A stretch of 64,000 bases of DNA from Streptomyces hygroscopicus subsp. hygroscopicus (GCF_030269125.1 NZ_BSSM01000015.1:1-64000), one strand, 5' to 3'; counted from the first letter of the stretch, positions 1 through 9,712 are shown. Translations and numbers: made by a program. Notes: generated from the sequence alone by a model not told the origin.

Positions 1-56
1 TGACGCCCACCTCACCGGCACACCCCGAGCCCGCACCCGCACCAGCCACTTCGCAG

Positions 57-96
57 CACTTCGCCCCGCCGACCAAACGATCGACGGGGCGAAGTG
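57..96 (-). terminator. Hairpin terminator downstream of mdh
   Basis: A perfect 12-bp inverted repeat (CACTTCGCCCCG at 57-68 and its complement at 85-96) with a 16-nt loop lies about 90 nt beyond the mdh stop codon. There is no T-run, as is usual for Streptomyces terminators. Confidence 0.6.
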
Positions 97-184
97 ATCA
101 GGACCCCGAATTAACCAACAGCGTCCGGAGAAACCGGAGCGGGGCCCACGTGAGTTCTTGCTGCCGAACCGCCGGAGGCGAAGG

Positions 185-1174
185 TCAGATCAGACCGAGC
201 GCGCGAACCGCCTCGCGCTCCTCGGACAGCTCCTGCACCGACGCGTCGATGCGCGAACGGGAGAACTCGTTGATCTCCAGGCCCTGGACGATCTCGTACT
301 TGCCGTCCTTGGTGGTGACCGGGAAGGAGGAGATCAGGCCCTCGGGGACGCCGTACGAGCCGTCGGACGGGATGCCCATGGACGTCCAGTCGCCCTCGGC
401 CGTGCCGTTGACCCAGGTGTGGACGTGGTCGATCGCGGCGTTCGCGGCGGACGCGGCCGACGACGCGCCACGGGCCTCGATGATCGCCGCGCCGCGCTTC
501 GCGACGGTCGGGATGAAGTCCTCGGCCAGCCACTTCTCGTCGCTCACGACCTCGGCCGCGTTCTTGCCGCCGACCGTGGCGTGGAAGATGTCCGGGTACT
601 GCGTGGCGGAGTGGTTGCCCCAGATCGTCAGCCGCTTGATGTCGGCGACGGTGGAGCCCGTCTTCTTCGCCAGCTGCGTCAGCGCCCGGTTGTGGTCCAG
701 ACGGGTCATCGCGGTGAACCGGTCGGCCGGTACGTCCGGCGCCGCGGCCTGCGCGATCAGCGCGTTCGTGTTGGCCGGGTTGCCGACGACGAGGACCTTG
801 ATGTCGTCCGCGGCGTGGTCGTTGATGGCCTTGCCCTGCGGCTTGAAGATGCCGCCGTTGGCCTCCAGCAGGTCACCGCGCTCCATGCCCTTGGTGCGGG
901 GGCGGGCGCCGACCAGCAGCGCGACGTTGGCGCCGTCGAAGGCGACGTTCGGGTCGTCGCTGATGTCGATGCCCTGGAGCAGCGGGAAGGCGCAGTCGTC
1001 CAGCTCCATGGCCGTACCCTCGGCGGCCTTGAGCGCCGGGGTGATCTCCAGGAGGCGCAGGCGGACCGGAACGTCCGCCCCGAGCAGCTGGCCGGAGGCG
1101 ATGCGGAAGAGCAGGGCGTAACCGATCTGGCCGGCCGCGCCGGTGACGGTGACGTTCACGGGAGTGCGGGTCAT
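185..1174 (-). CDS. mdh: Malate dehydrogenase
   Basis: This is the NAD-dependent malate dehydrogenase of the TCA cycle, interconverting malate and oxaloacetate in the cytoplasm. The 329-residue product has the dinucleotide-binding motif GAAGQIG near residue 13, the substrate-binding Arg-rich stretch GARPRTKGMER, and the catalytic-histidine region TIWGNHSATQYPD near residue 190. Length and motifs match the LDH-like MalDH group common in actinobacteria. It starts with ATG at 1174 and is followed by a hairpin terminator at 57-96, so it looks monocistronic. A perfect inverted repeat 58-75 bp upstream of the start may be an operator. Confidence 0.97.
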   Translation of the reverse strand: MTRTPVNVTVTGAAGQIGYALLFRIASGQLLGADVPVRLRLLEITPALKAAEGTAMELDDCAFPLLQGIDISDDPNVAFDGANVALLVGARPRTKGMERGDLLEANGGIFKPQGKAINDHAADDIKVLVVGNPANTNALIAQAAAPDVPADRFTAMTRLDHNRALTQLAKKTGSTVADIKRLTIWGNHSATQYPDIFHATVGGKNAAEVVSDEKWLAEDFIPTVAKRGAAIIEARGASSAASAANAAIDHVHTWVNGTAEGDWTSMGIPSDGSYGVPEGLISSFPVTTKDGKYEIVQGLEINEFSRSRIDASVQELSEEREAVRALGLI

Positions 1175-1231
1175 GGCGTTCTCCGTATGACAGCTGGCGG
1201 TGGGGCGTCCCTGCCCCGGGCGGATGATCGA

Positions 1232-1249
1232 TCTCTTGGTATCAAGAGA
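1232..1249. promoter_or_regulatory. Inverted repeat TCTCTTG-N4-CAAGAGA, possible operator of mdh
   Basis: A perfect 7-bp inverted repeat with spacer GTAT lies in the mdh upstream region. The symmetry fits a dimeric repressor or activator site. The cognate regulator is not identifiable from the sequence. Confidence 0.45.
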
Positions 1250-1340
1250 GATCCAGCGATCAGGCTATCGCGCATCCGGCATGCGAGACGTGCGGGGCCC
1301 TGTGGCTCACCCCACAGAAGATCGTGAGGGGGACGGAAAA

Positions 1341-1381
1341 GGCGGCCGTCCGTCCGGAGAGGGTGGACGGAGACGGCCGCC
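1341..1381 (-). terminator. Hairpin terminator downstream of the XRE/DUF2690 gene
   Basis: GGCGGCCGTC (1341-1350) pairs perfectly with 1372-1381. The stem continues through CGTCC/GGACG with a small bulge. It lies about 100 nt beyond the stop codon at 1482. Confidence 0.6.
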
Positions 1382-1481
1382 GGTGGGGGTACCGGCTCGC
1401 CGGTCTCCCGTGGGGGGTACCGGTCGCGTGCCCAGGTTTCGGCCGGGCATGCGTACCGATCCAGAATTCATCCGATCGGTC

Positions 1482-2654
1482 TCAGCGCGTGCAGCCGGTA
1501 CGGCCCGACGCGAGCGTGGCGCACGCCCTCGCCTCGCCCGGGTCCCGTACGGCGATCATCGGCGTGTACGCGATCGTGTCGCCCACCTGGGTGACCTCGC
1601 CCGCCTCCCGGACCCTGGCCCGCGCCCCGGTGACCTCGACCTTGTCGCCGGGCACGGCACCGGTGATCCGGCCCCACGCCGTGCCGCAGACCTTGCTGTA
1701 GCGGACTTCGAGGGTGGTGGCGCCGAGGGTGACGGCCTGGGCGGTGGTCACCTGGTCGCCGCTGCACCCCATGGACTCGGCGTCCTTGCCCACGCAGTCC
1801 GCGCCGGCGCACTCCACGCCGGGCGGGAGGCTCGCCTTCGGGCTCGCGCTCGGGGCGGGCCGCTTCGGCGCGGCCTCGTGCCTGCCGCCGTCACGGGCTC
1901 CGGTGAAGTGGACGACGCCCAGGATGACCAGCAGCACGGTGACGAACCCGGCCAGGAACATCAGCACCGGCTGCCGGTACCCGCGCCGGGTCCCGGAGGG
2001 GCGCACCGCGTCGGGGTCCTGAGGACCCCGGGGTTCCTGAGGACCGCGGGGGCCATGGGGGCCCCGGGAGTCCTGGGAGTCCTGGCGGTTCCGGCCGCTC
2101 TGGGGGCTCTGGGCGCTCTGGGTGCTGCCAGGTCCCGGAGCGTCGGCGACCGGGTCCGGCCGGGCTCCGGGCTCGGCGCTCGCCCGCGACGGCCCCTGAT
2201 ACCCCGCCAGCCCCCACGAGTTGCCGCCGGACGCCGTCCTCCCGCGCTCCCCCGCCTCCGCTGCCGTCGGCTGAGCCGGAACCCTCGGGACGGCGAGCGT
2301 GCCGCCCTCGGTCCCGTTCACGGCCCGCACGGCCGGACCACCGCAGGTCCGGCGCGCCGGCCCCGTGTGCTCGTACCCCAGCTCCGCTCGGCTCCACGCC
2401 CGTTCCGCCAGTTCCCACATCGTGACGATCGGGCCCGGACTGGTCCCCGCCGCCTCGGCGAGCGCCACGGCCGCGCCCTTGGGGGCGAGCAGCCGGCCGT
2501 CGAGGTAATCGTCCCAGGACGCCCTGCCGTAGCCCGTACGGTCGGCCAGGGTCGCGCCGTTCAGGCCACCGAGGTCCACGAGCCACCGCAGCTGGCTGAC
2601 GAACTCCTTGATCTCCGGGTCGAGTTCGTTCGGCAAGGTCTTCCAACGAGGCAT
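1482..2654 (-). CDS. Membrane-anchored XRE-type regulator with C-terminal DUF2690 domain
   Basis: The product has about 390 residues. The N-terminus (residues 1-75) resembles an XRE-like helix-turn-helix (GATLADRTGYGRASWDDYL). A long Pro/Gly/Ser-rich linker follows, then one membrane helix near residues 235-255 (PVLMFLAGFVTVLLVILGVV), then a cysteine-containing domain beginning near VECAGADC that matches the DUF2690 pattern. The expected topology is a cytoplasmic DNA-binding head with an extracellular sensor domain. ATG at 2654 is chosen because GGGGGGAG lies just upstream. A palindromic direct repeat at 2685-2713 suggests autoregulation. The DNA target is unknown. A hairpin follows at 1341-1381. 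Confidence 0.8.
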   Translation of the reverse strand: MPRWKTLPNELDPEIKEFVSQLRWLVDLGGLNGATLADRTGYGRASWDDYLDGRLLAPKGAAVALAEAAGTSPGPIVTMWELAERAWSRAELGYEHTGPARRTCGGPAVRAVNGTEGGTLAVPRVPAQPTAAEAGERGRTASGGNSWGLAGYQGPSRASAEPGARPDPVADAPGPGSTQSAQSPQSGRNRQDSQDSRGPHGPRGPQEPRGPQDPDAVRPSGTRRGYRQPVLMFLAGFVTVLLVILGVVHFTGARDGGRHEAAPKRPAPSASPKASLPPGVECAGADCVGKDAESMGCSGDQVTTAQAVTLGATTLEVRYSKVCGTAWGRITGAVPGDKVEVTGARARVREAGEVTQVGDTIAYTPMIAVRDPGEARACATLASGRTGCTR

Positions 2655-2684
2655 CGTCTCCCCCCTCATCCCCACTTTCGTACC

Positions 2685-2713
2685 GAACGGTCACCGTTCA
2701 GCGGAACGGTCAC
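2685..2713. promoter_or_regulatory. Repeated palindromic site upstream of the XRE/DUF2690 gene
   Basis: GAACGGTCACCGTTC (2685-2699) is a perfect 15-bp palindrome. Its left part GAACGGTCAC recurs at 2704-2713, 19 bp downstream. Both copies sit 30-60 bp upstream of the XRE-type gene start, where an autoregulatory operator would be expected. Confidence 0.45.
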
Positions 2714-2779
2714 TTCCGTGCCACAGCGCGAAGACAGCCGTTGATCAGGCCGTTCGCCACCGGCCAGGGTGTGTCGGGC

Positions 2780-2827
2780 GGCGGTTCGTCCCTCCTCGGG
2801 GGTGGGGACGAACCGCCGTGCCACCGG
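2780..2827 (-). terminator. Terminator of the folD-DUF3017 operon
   Basis: A perfect 13-bp stem (GGCGGTTCGTCCC at 2780-2792, complement at 2815-2827) begins 3 nt after the DUF3017 stop codon. Confidence 0.75.
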
Positions 2828-2829
2828 CC

Positions 2830-3300
2830 TTATTTGGTCATCGTGAAGTGCAGCGTGTTACTCAGGAACGGGATCTCCAGCAAGGGATGCGGCTGCGCCA
2901 TCAGGGCCAGCAGGACGATCGCCAGACCGAGGACGCCGTAGGTGCTGATGTCGGTGAAGCGGGAGCGGACCGCGAGCATGCCCACGCCGGGCAGCATCCA
3001 GCGCAGCACGGCGCCGGCCAGCAGCGCGGCGCCGATCAGCAGGGTGCCGACGCGGAACGCGTCGAACGCGGTCAGCAGCAGGCCGAGCGCGGTCGTGCCG
3101 AGCACCACCAGCAGGGGCCACTGCCGGGCGGGCGCGGGCGCGCCGCCGGACGCGGCCCGGCCGCCGCCCTCCGGCCGCGCGGTGTCCCTGGTGAACAACG
3201 GGAAGCGGCGGGTGACCCGCCGCGGGCGCCCCTCGGCGTCGGGGGCGCTGATCGCGTCGCGGACGGTCTCCTCGCCGTCCCGCGTGTCCTCAGCCGGCAC
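2830..3300 (-). CDS. DUF3017 family membrane protein
   Basis: This 156-residue protein has a charged N-terminal half followed by three or four membrane helices (for example WPLLVVLGTTALGLLLTAF and GTLLIGAALLAGAVLRWML). It matches the actinobacterial DUF3017 family, which is typically encoded beside folD. The start is GTG at 3300, overlapping the folD stop (3290-3292) by 11 nt, so translation is probably coupled. The function is unknown. A strong terminator follows immediately. Confidence 0.85.
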   Translation of the reverse strand: MPAEDTRDGEETVRDAISAPDAEGRPRRVTRRFPLFTRDTARPEGGGRAASGGAPAPARQWPLLVVLGTTALGLLLTAFDAFRVGTLLIGAALLAGAVLRWMLPGVGMLAVRSRFTDISTYGVLGLAIVLLALMAQPHPLLEIPFLSNTLHFTMTK

Positions 3301-4144
3301 TGCGCTCCGCCGCCTCGACCACGTTGACCAGCAGCTGGGCCCGGGTCATCGGGCCGACGCCGCCGGGGTTCGGGGAGATGAAGCCGGCCACCTCGGTGAC
3401 GTCCGGGTGCACATCGCCGACGATCCGGCCCTCCGCGTTGCGGGAGACGCCGACGTCGAGGACGGCCGCGCCGGGCTTGATGTCCTCGGCGCGGATCAGG
3501 TGCGGGGAGCCGGCCGCGGCGATGACGATGTCGGCCCGCTTGAGGTGGGCGGACAGGTCGCGGGTGCCGGTGTGGCACTGGGTCACGGTGGCGTTCTCGC
3601 TGCGGCGGGTGAGCAGCAGCGGCATCGGGCGCCCGATGGTGACGCCCCGGCCGACGACCACGACCTCGGCGCCCTTGGTCTCCACGCCGTAGCGGCGCAG
3701 CAGGGTGAGGATGCCGTTGGGGGTGCAGGGCAGCGGGGCGGGCTCGTTGAGAACCAGGCGCCCGAGGTTCATCGGGTGCAGGCCGTCCGCGTCCTTCGCC
3801 GGGTCCATCAGCTCCAGAATGCGGTTCTCGTCGATGCCCTTGGGCAGCGGCAGCTGGACGATGTAGCCGGTGCAGGCCGGGTCCTCGTTGAGTTCGCGGA
3901 CGACCGCCTCGATCTCCTCCTGGGTGGCCGTGGCCGGCAGCTCCCGCTGGATGGAGGCGAGGCCCACCTCGGCGCAGTCGCGGTGCTTGCCGGCGACGTA
4001 CTTGCGGCTGCCGGGGTCGTCCCCGACCAGGATCGTGCCGAGGCCGGGCGTGACGCCCTTCTCCTTCAGCGCCGCCACGCGGACGGTCAGATCGGACTTG
4101 ATCGCGGCTGCGGTGGCCTTGCCATCGAGAATCTGGGCGGTCAT
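3290..4144 (-). CDS. folD: Bifunctional methylenetetrahydrofolate dehydrogenase / methenyltetrahydrofolate cyclohydrolase
   Basis: FolD interconverts 5,10-methylene-THF and 10-formyl-THF using NADP, supplying one-carbon units for the purine genes encoded nearby (PurN and PurH use 10-formyl-THF). The 284-residue product shows the catalytic Tyr/Lys segment KYVAGKHRD, the substrate loop VQLPLPKG, the nucleotide-binding segment GRGVTIGRPM and the C-terminal signature PGGVGPMTRAQLL. ATG at 4144 gives the usual family length and is preceded by a GGGGG-containing ribosome site. An in-frame extension to 4279 is unlikely. It is co-transcribed with the overlapping DUF3017 gene. Confidence 0.96.
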   Translation of the reverse strand: MTAQILDGKATAAAIKSDLTVRVAALKEKGVTPGLGTILVGDDPGSRKYVAGKHRDCAEVGLASIQRELPATATQEEIEAVVRELNEDPACTGYIVQLPLPKGIDENRILELMDPAKDADGLHPMNLGRLVLNEPAPLPCTPNGILTLLRRYGVETKGAEVVVVGRGVTIGRPMPLLLTRRSENATVTQCHTGTRDLSAHLKRADIVIAAAGSPHLIRAEDIKPGAAVLDVGVSRNAEGRIVGDVHPDVTEVAGFISPNPGGVGPMTRAQLLVNVVEAAERSAG

Positions 4145-4418
4145 ACCCCCATCCTCCAGGATGACCGCCCCGTGGTTCCAATCCGGGTTCCGATCAGGGC
4201 TCCCACCAGGGCCCGTGCCCGGGACCGGGTGATCACGGATGTTGCACTTGCACAACACCCGGGGATTACGGCTGGACAAGCCACTATCCGGTCAAGAACG
4301 ATGAACAGCACAGTGCAGCGGGCAGCTCATCGGGGGGACGGACCGCATCTGTAGAAACTCTCCTCCGTGCAGTGCCGCGCCTCGTCCCCGCACTCGGAAC
4401 AACGGAGGAAGACCAACC

Positions 4419-4943
4419 ATGAGCTACGGCGACCCGAACAACCCTTACGGCAACCCGCAGGGGCAGCCGCAGCAGCCCGGGTACGGCTACCCCGCCGCGC
4501 CGCCGGTCCAGCAGTCCTACGCCGCCGCCCCGATGACCACCATGCCGGGCAAGGTCAACGCGGCCCGCGTGATGCTGTGGGTGATCGTCGCCCTCCAGGT
4601 CATCGGCGTGGGCCTGTTCGCCTTCTCCGCCGTGGCCGTCAACAAGGCCAAGAACGACAACTCCGTGCCGGGCCTCGCCGACTACCCGGTGGGCGTGCTG
4701 TGGGCGTTCATGGTGCTCGCGCTCGCCTGGCTGGTGTGGGCGATCGTGCTGGCCACGAAGTTCTCCAGCGGCGGCAACAACCTGCGGGTCACGACGCTGG
4801 TCTTCGGCATCCTGACCGCGGTGCTCGGCGTCTACCCGTTCCTCGTCGTCGTGGGCATCTTCCACATCGTGCTCGGCATCCTGATCGCCACCTTCGTCGG
4901 CGGCGCCGACGGCAAGGCCTGGTTCAACCGCGCCCGCTACTGA
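4419..4943 (+). CDS. Small membrane protein with Pro/Gln/Gly/Tyr-rich N-terminus
   Basis: The 174-residue product begins with a cytoplasmic-type low-complexity tail (PYGNPQGQPQQPGYGY and similar, residues 1-45). Four likely membrane helices follow (VMLWVIVALQVIGVGLFAF, VGVLWAFMVLALAWLVWAI, TTLVFGILTAVLGVYPFL, VVGIFHIVLGILIATFV). No enzymatic motif is visible. ATG at 4419 follows an AGGAAG ribosome site about 12 nt upstream. A strong hairpin at 4983-5024 separates it from the FHA/kinase pair. The function is unknown. Confidence 0.8.
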   Translation: MSYGDPNNPYGNPQGQPQQPGYGYPAAPPVQQSYAAAPMTTMPGKVNAARVMLWVIVALQVIGVGLFAFSAVAVNKAKNDNSVPGLADYPVGVLWAFMVLALAWLVWAIVLATKFSSGGNNLRVTTLVFGILTAVLGVYPFLVVVGIFHIVLGILIATFVGGADGKAWFNRARY

Positions 4944-4982
4944 GCCGCCCGCGCGCAAGGAACACTTCGCGCCATTCGACAT

Positions 4983-5024
4983 CCGGGGCCGTGTCTCACC
5001 CTTCCAGGGGGGACACGGCCCCGG
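4983..5024 (+). terminator. Hairpin terminator after the 4419-4943 membrane-protein gene
   Basis: A perfect 13-bp stem (CCGGGGCCGTGTC at 4983-4995, complement at 5012-5024) lies about 40 nt after the stop codon. Confidence 0.7.
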
Positions 5025-5072
5025 TGCGTCGCCCTACTCTGGGAGAAGCCGTCAGGCACGGGGAGACGCACC

Positions 5073-5816
5073 TTGTACAGCATCATCGTCGTACCTCCGC
5101 CGACCACGGAGGACCGACAGCACCACAGCCAGATCCGCCTCGCCCCCGGCGAACGCCTCCGCTTCGGCCGGGCGCCGGGGAACGATCTGCCGATCCCGCA
5201 CGAGGGCGTCTCGCGCCGGGCCGGAGAACTCGGCGCCCAGGGCGCGTTCTGGATACTGAGCAACCTGTCCGCGCACCAGACGTACGTCGTGGAGAACCCG
5301 GAGGGCGCGGGCGAGCACATCAAGGTCGGGCCGGGCCGGCTGGAGGCGCCGGTCCCCTTCGAGTTCTCGCGGATCGTGCTGCCCGCCGCCGGCGACCTGC
5401 TCACCATCGAGGTGTGGGCGCCGCGCCACGACTATCTGCGCGACGGCTGCGGAGCGGACGGCGACACCACCGCACCGGCCTTCTCCGTGGACCCCACCAA
5501 ACGCTACTTCGCCGTGCTGGCGGCCCTGTGCGAACCCCGGCTGCGCGGCGACCCGCACGCCCCCCTGCCCACCGTCGACCAGGTCGTCGCCCGGCTGCGC
5601 CCCTCCTGGCCGGCCGCCTCGCGCACCTCGGTGCAGTGGAACATCGACTACCTCGCGGTGAAGCTGCGCCTCAAGCCGGGCCCGGACACGGCGGAGCCGG
5701 GCCCGCGCCTGAACGGCAAGAAGGAGTCCCTGGTCTCGCTGGCGCTCCGCTTCGACCTGGTGCGCGAGGACGACCTGGTCGTGCTGTCCGGCTCCGCGCG
5801 CCCGGCCGCCCGGTGA
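5073..5816 (+). CDS. FHA-like protein coupled to the kinase-transglycosylase gene
   Basis: This 247-residue cytoplasmic protein resembles a forkhead-associated module in its first 115 residues. It has a Gly-Arg turn (LRFGRAPGNDLPIPHEGVSR) with the FGR...N...SR pattern seen around the phosphothreonine pocket, then alternating beta strands. The C-terminal part (about residues 145-240) looks like a winged-helix-like region. The start is TTG at 5073, with GGGGAG about 10 nt upstream. The stop overlaps the GTG of the next gene (GTGA), indicating translational coupling. By context it probably binds a phosphothreonine made by the downstream kinase. That role is inferred. Confidence 0.75.
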   Translation: MYSIIVVPPPTTEDRQHHSQIRLAPGERLRFGRAPGNDLPIPHEGVSRRAGELGAQGAFWILSNLSAHQTYVVENPEGAGEHIKVGPGRLEAPVPFEFSRIVLPAAGDLLTIEVWAPRHDYLRDGCGADGDTTAPAFSVDPTKRYFAVLAALCEPRLRGDPHAPLPTVDQVVARLRPSWPAASRTSVQWNIDYLAVKLRLKPGPDTAEPGPRLNGKKESLVSLALRFDLVREDDLVVLSGSARPAAR

Positions 5817-7345
5817 CCGAGCCGTACGCCGTACCGGTGCCGAGGGGTTACCGGGTCGGCGGCTGGGAGGTCCGCGAGCCGCTCGCGACGGGCGCCTTCG
5901 GCAGCGTGTACGCGGCGCGGCGCACCGGCGACGACGAGGCGGCGTCGCGCGGCGGAGCCGACGGCCCGCTCCCGCGCACCGCAGCCCTGAAGTTCCTGCC
6001 CACCGGCACCGGCACCCCCCGCCAGCTCACCCATCTGCGCGAACTCGTCGAGCGCGAGGTGGAGTTGTTACGGAGGCTGCGGCAACCGCGCCTGATCCGG
6101 ATGTACGAGACCCTCGTCGTCGACGACCCCGGGCGTCCCGCCCTCGACGGCGCCACCGTCCTCGTACTGGAACGCGCGGAGGGTTCCCTGTCCGCGCTGC
6201 TCGCCGCCGAGCCGCGGCCCGCCGCCGGGCCCGCGCTGCTGGCGCAGGTCTGCGAGGGCCTCGCGCAGTTGCACCGGGCGGGCTGGGTGCACGGTGATCT
6301 GAAGCCGGCCAACGTGCTGCTGATGGCGGACGGTTCGGCGCGGCTCGCGGACTTCAACATGGCGGCGGAACTGGAGGGCACCCACGGCTACACCCCCGCC
6401 TTCTCGACCCCCGACTACACCCCGCCCGAGCTGCTGTGGGCGGAGATCGGCGAACGCGGCCGCCGGATCCGCCCGTCCGCCGACGTCTGGGCCTTCGGCG
6501 TGCTCGCCCACCTCCTGCTCACCGGCTCCTTCCCGCTGCCCGGCGGCACCCCCTCGGCCCGCCGGGACGCTGCCGTCGCCTACGCGCGCGGTACCGAGGA
6601 GCTGCGCCTGGCGGCCGAACTCCCGGACGCCTGGCGGGAGATCGTGCGGGACTGCCTGGCCCGTACGCACGCCGACCGGATCGGCACCGGGGCCCTGCTG
6701 CGCCGCGTCACCGCCGCCGCGGGCACGGGCCGCGCACCCCGCCTCCCCCGCCTCTCACCCTCCGGCCGCCGCCGTCGTACGACGATCCTGGCCGTCACGG
6801 CCGCCGCCGTCGCCCTCCTCGGGTACGGCCTCGACCACTGGCACGGTGCCGACGACAAGGCGTCGGCCGCCTACGGCAGCTCCGAACTCCGCACCGACCG
6901 GGGTGTTCCGGTGCGCTACCGGCGGCTGATCGTGGACGCCGCGCACGGCTGCCCCCGCCCGGACGTCAGCCCGGCGCTGATCGCGGCCATGCTGAAGGCC
7001 GAGAGCGGTTTCGACCCGGACCTCGCCGACCCGGGCAGCCATGAGTACGGCATCGCCCGCTGGACCCCGTCCGTGCTGCGCTGGTGGATGCGGGACGACG
7101 GCGTTCCCGCCTCGGCGACCCCCACGCCGCCGCTGACCCCGGCCGTGTCCATCCCGGCCATGGGCCGCTATCTGTGCTTCATCGACGCCCACGTGGCGGC
7201 GGGGCTGCCCGGCGACAGGCGGGTGCTGGACGCGGCCGCGTACCGGACGTCGTACAAGAAGGTGAACGCCGCGGGCGGGGTCCCCGCGGCGTACCGCGGC
7301 TACTGCGACCGGGTCGCCCGCTATCTCGCGGAGTACACGCCCTGA
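5813..7345 (+). CDS. Ser/Thr protein kinase fused to an extracellular lytic-transglycosylase-like domain
   Basis: The 510-residue product has three parts. Residues 15-305 form a Hanks-type kinase: glycine loop ATGAFGSVY (24-32), ATP lysine K60 (AALKFLP), catalytic loop HGDLKPANVLL (160-170), and DVWAFGV. Residues 324-342 form one membrane helix. Residues 365-505 form an extracellular goose-lysozyme/SLT-like domain (SPALIAAMLKAESGFDP, with candidate catalytic E397, then EYGIARW). Two kinase motifs deviate: the catalytic loop is HGD instead of HRD and the metal motif is DFN (180-182) instead of DFG. Codon 86 (6068-6070) is TTA, the codon read by the bldA tRNA. The GTG start overlaps the upstream FHA gene stop. 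The fusion suggests direct coupling of phosphorylation to wall turnover. The domain assignment is sound but the activities are untested. Confidence 0.85.
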   Translation: MTEPYAVPVPRGYRVGGWEVREPLATGAFGSVYAARRTGDDEAASRGGADGPLPRTAALKFLPTGTGTPRQLTHLRELVEREVELLRRLRQPRLIRMYETLVVDDPGRPALDGATVLVLERAEGSLSALLAAEPRPAAGPALLAQVCEGLAQLHRAGWVHGDLKPANVLLMADGSARLADFNMAAELEGTHGYTPAFSTPDYTPPELLWAEIGERGRRIRPSADVWAFGVLAHLLLTGSFPLPGGTPSARRDAAVAYARGTEELRLAAELPDAWREIVRDCLARTHADRIGTGALLRRVTAAAGTGRAPRLPRLSPSGRRRRTTILAVTAAAVALLGYGLDHWHGADDKASAAYGSSELRTDRGVPVRYRRLIVDAAHGCPRPDVSPALIAAMLKAESGFDPDLADPGSHEYGIARWTPSVLRWWMRDDGVPASATPTPPLTPAVSIPAMGRYLCFIDAHVAAGLPGDRRVLDAAAYRTSYKKVNAAGGVPAAYRGYCDRVARYLAEYTP

Positions 7346-7467
7346 GACCTCCGGGGTGCCGGCGGCCGGGCCCCGCCGGGACGGTGGAACCGCCCCGCGG
7401 GGGGGGCGACCGCCTCGCTCGTTCACACGGGGGAACAGCGAATCGGCCGGGTTCGGGCGGAGAGCGC

Positions 7468-7506
7468 GGCGGCCTCCGGCTCCCTCGGGGAGGGCCGGAG
7501 GCCGCC
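7468..7506. terminator. Bidirectional terminator between the kinase fusion and purH
   Basis: A perfect 12-bp stem (GGCGGCCTCCGG at 7468-7479, complement at 7495-7506) lies between converging genes whose stops are at 7345 and 7524. Confidence 0.75.
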
Positions 7507-7523
7507 GTCGTCGGTGCCGCGGC

Positions 7524-9082
<1,559 letters not shown>

Positions 9083-9086
<4 letters not shown>

Positions 9087-9712
9087 TGGATAACTACCTT
9101 TCGTCCCTCAATGCGATAGCCGTGGCGGGCGAGCCGGCCCACGACCTCGACGAGCAGGCTTCGCTCGACTTCCTTGATGCGCTCGTGCAGCGCGCTCTCG
9201 TCGTCCTCGTCCCGGATCTCCACCACGCCCTGCGCGATGATCGGCCCGGTGTCGACGCCGTCGTCGACGAAGTGGACGGTGCAGCCGGTGACCTTGGCGC
9301 CGTACGCGAGCGCGTCGCGGACGCCGTGGGCGCCGGGAAAACTCGGCAGCAGGGCCGGGTGGGTGTTGACGAACCGCCCGCCGAAGCGCGCGAGGAACTC
9401 CTTGCCCACGATCTTCATGAAGCCGGCGGAGATCACGAGGTCGGGCTCGTGCGCCGCGACCGCGGCGGCGAGGGCGGCGTCCCACTCCTCGCGGCTCGTG
9501 TGGTCCTTGACCCGGCACACGAAGGTCGGCAGCCCGGCCCGCTCGGCACGGGCGAGACCCTCGATGCCGTCGCGGTCCGCCCCGACGGCGACGATCCGCG
9601 CGCCGTACTCCTCGGCTCCGGTGCGCTCGATCTCGTCCAGGAGCGCCTGCAGATTGGTGCCGGATCCGGAGACCAGCACGACGAGGCGCTTGGCCACGGG
9701 GTTGGCGGCCAC
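9083..9712 (-). CDS. purN: Phosphoribosylglycinamide formyltransferase
   Basis: PurN transfers a formyl group from 10-formyl-THF to GAR, step three of purine synthesis. The 209-residue product has the phosphate-binding loop SGSGTNLQALL, the folate-site segment LVISAGFMKIV, and the catalytic-region signature VNTHPALLPSFPGAHG, then the metal/His segment GCTVHFVDDGVDTGPII. GTG at 9712 is chosen because AAAGGG lies about 9 nt upstream. It is the first gene of purN-purH. A GTACGTTCGTAC palindrome (9757-9768) lies about 45 bp upstream and could be a regulatory site. Confidence 0.96.

Larger units (their letters stand above)
1175..1481. other. Intergenic region upstream of mdh
   Basis: This 307-bp stretch has no convincing gene. 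It holds the mdh promoter region with an inverted repeat (1232-1249) and the terminator of the upstream XRE gene (1341-1381). A GGTACCGG-containing direct repeat lies near 1387-1425. I cannot assign -35/-10 boxes with confidence. Confidence 0.5.

Noticed and set aside
4367..5812. A long + strand open frame continuous with the kinase fusion
   Set aside because: It overlaps two well-supported genes (4419-4943 and 5073-5816) in another frame and has the Arg/Pro-rich composition of a GC-rich shadow frame. The real start of the kinase is GTG 5813.
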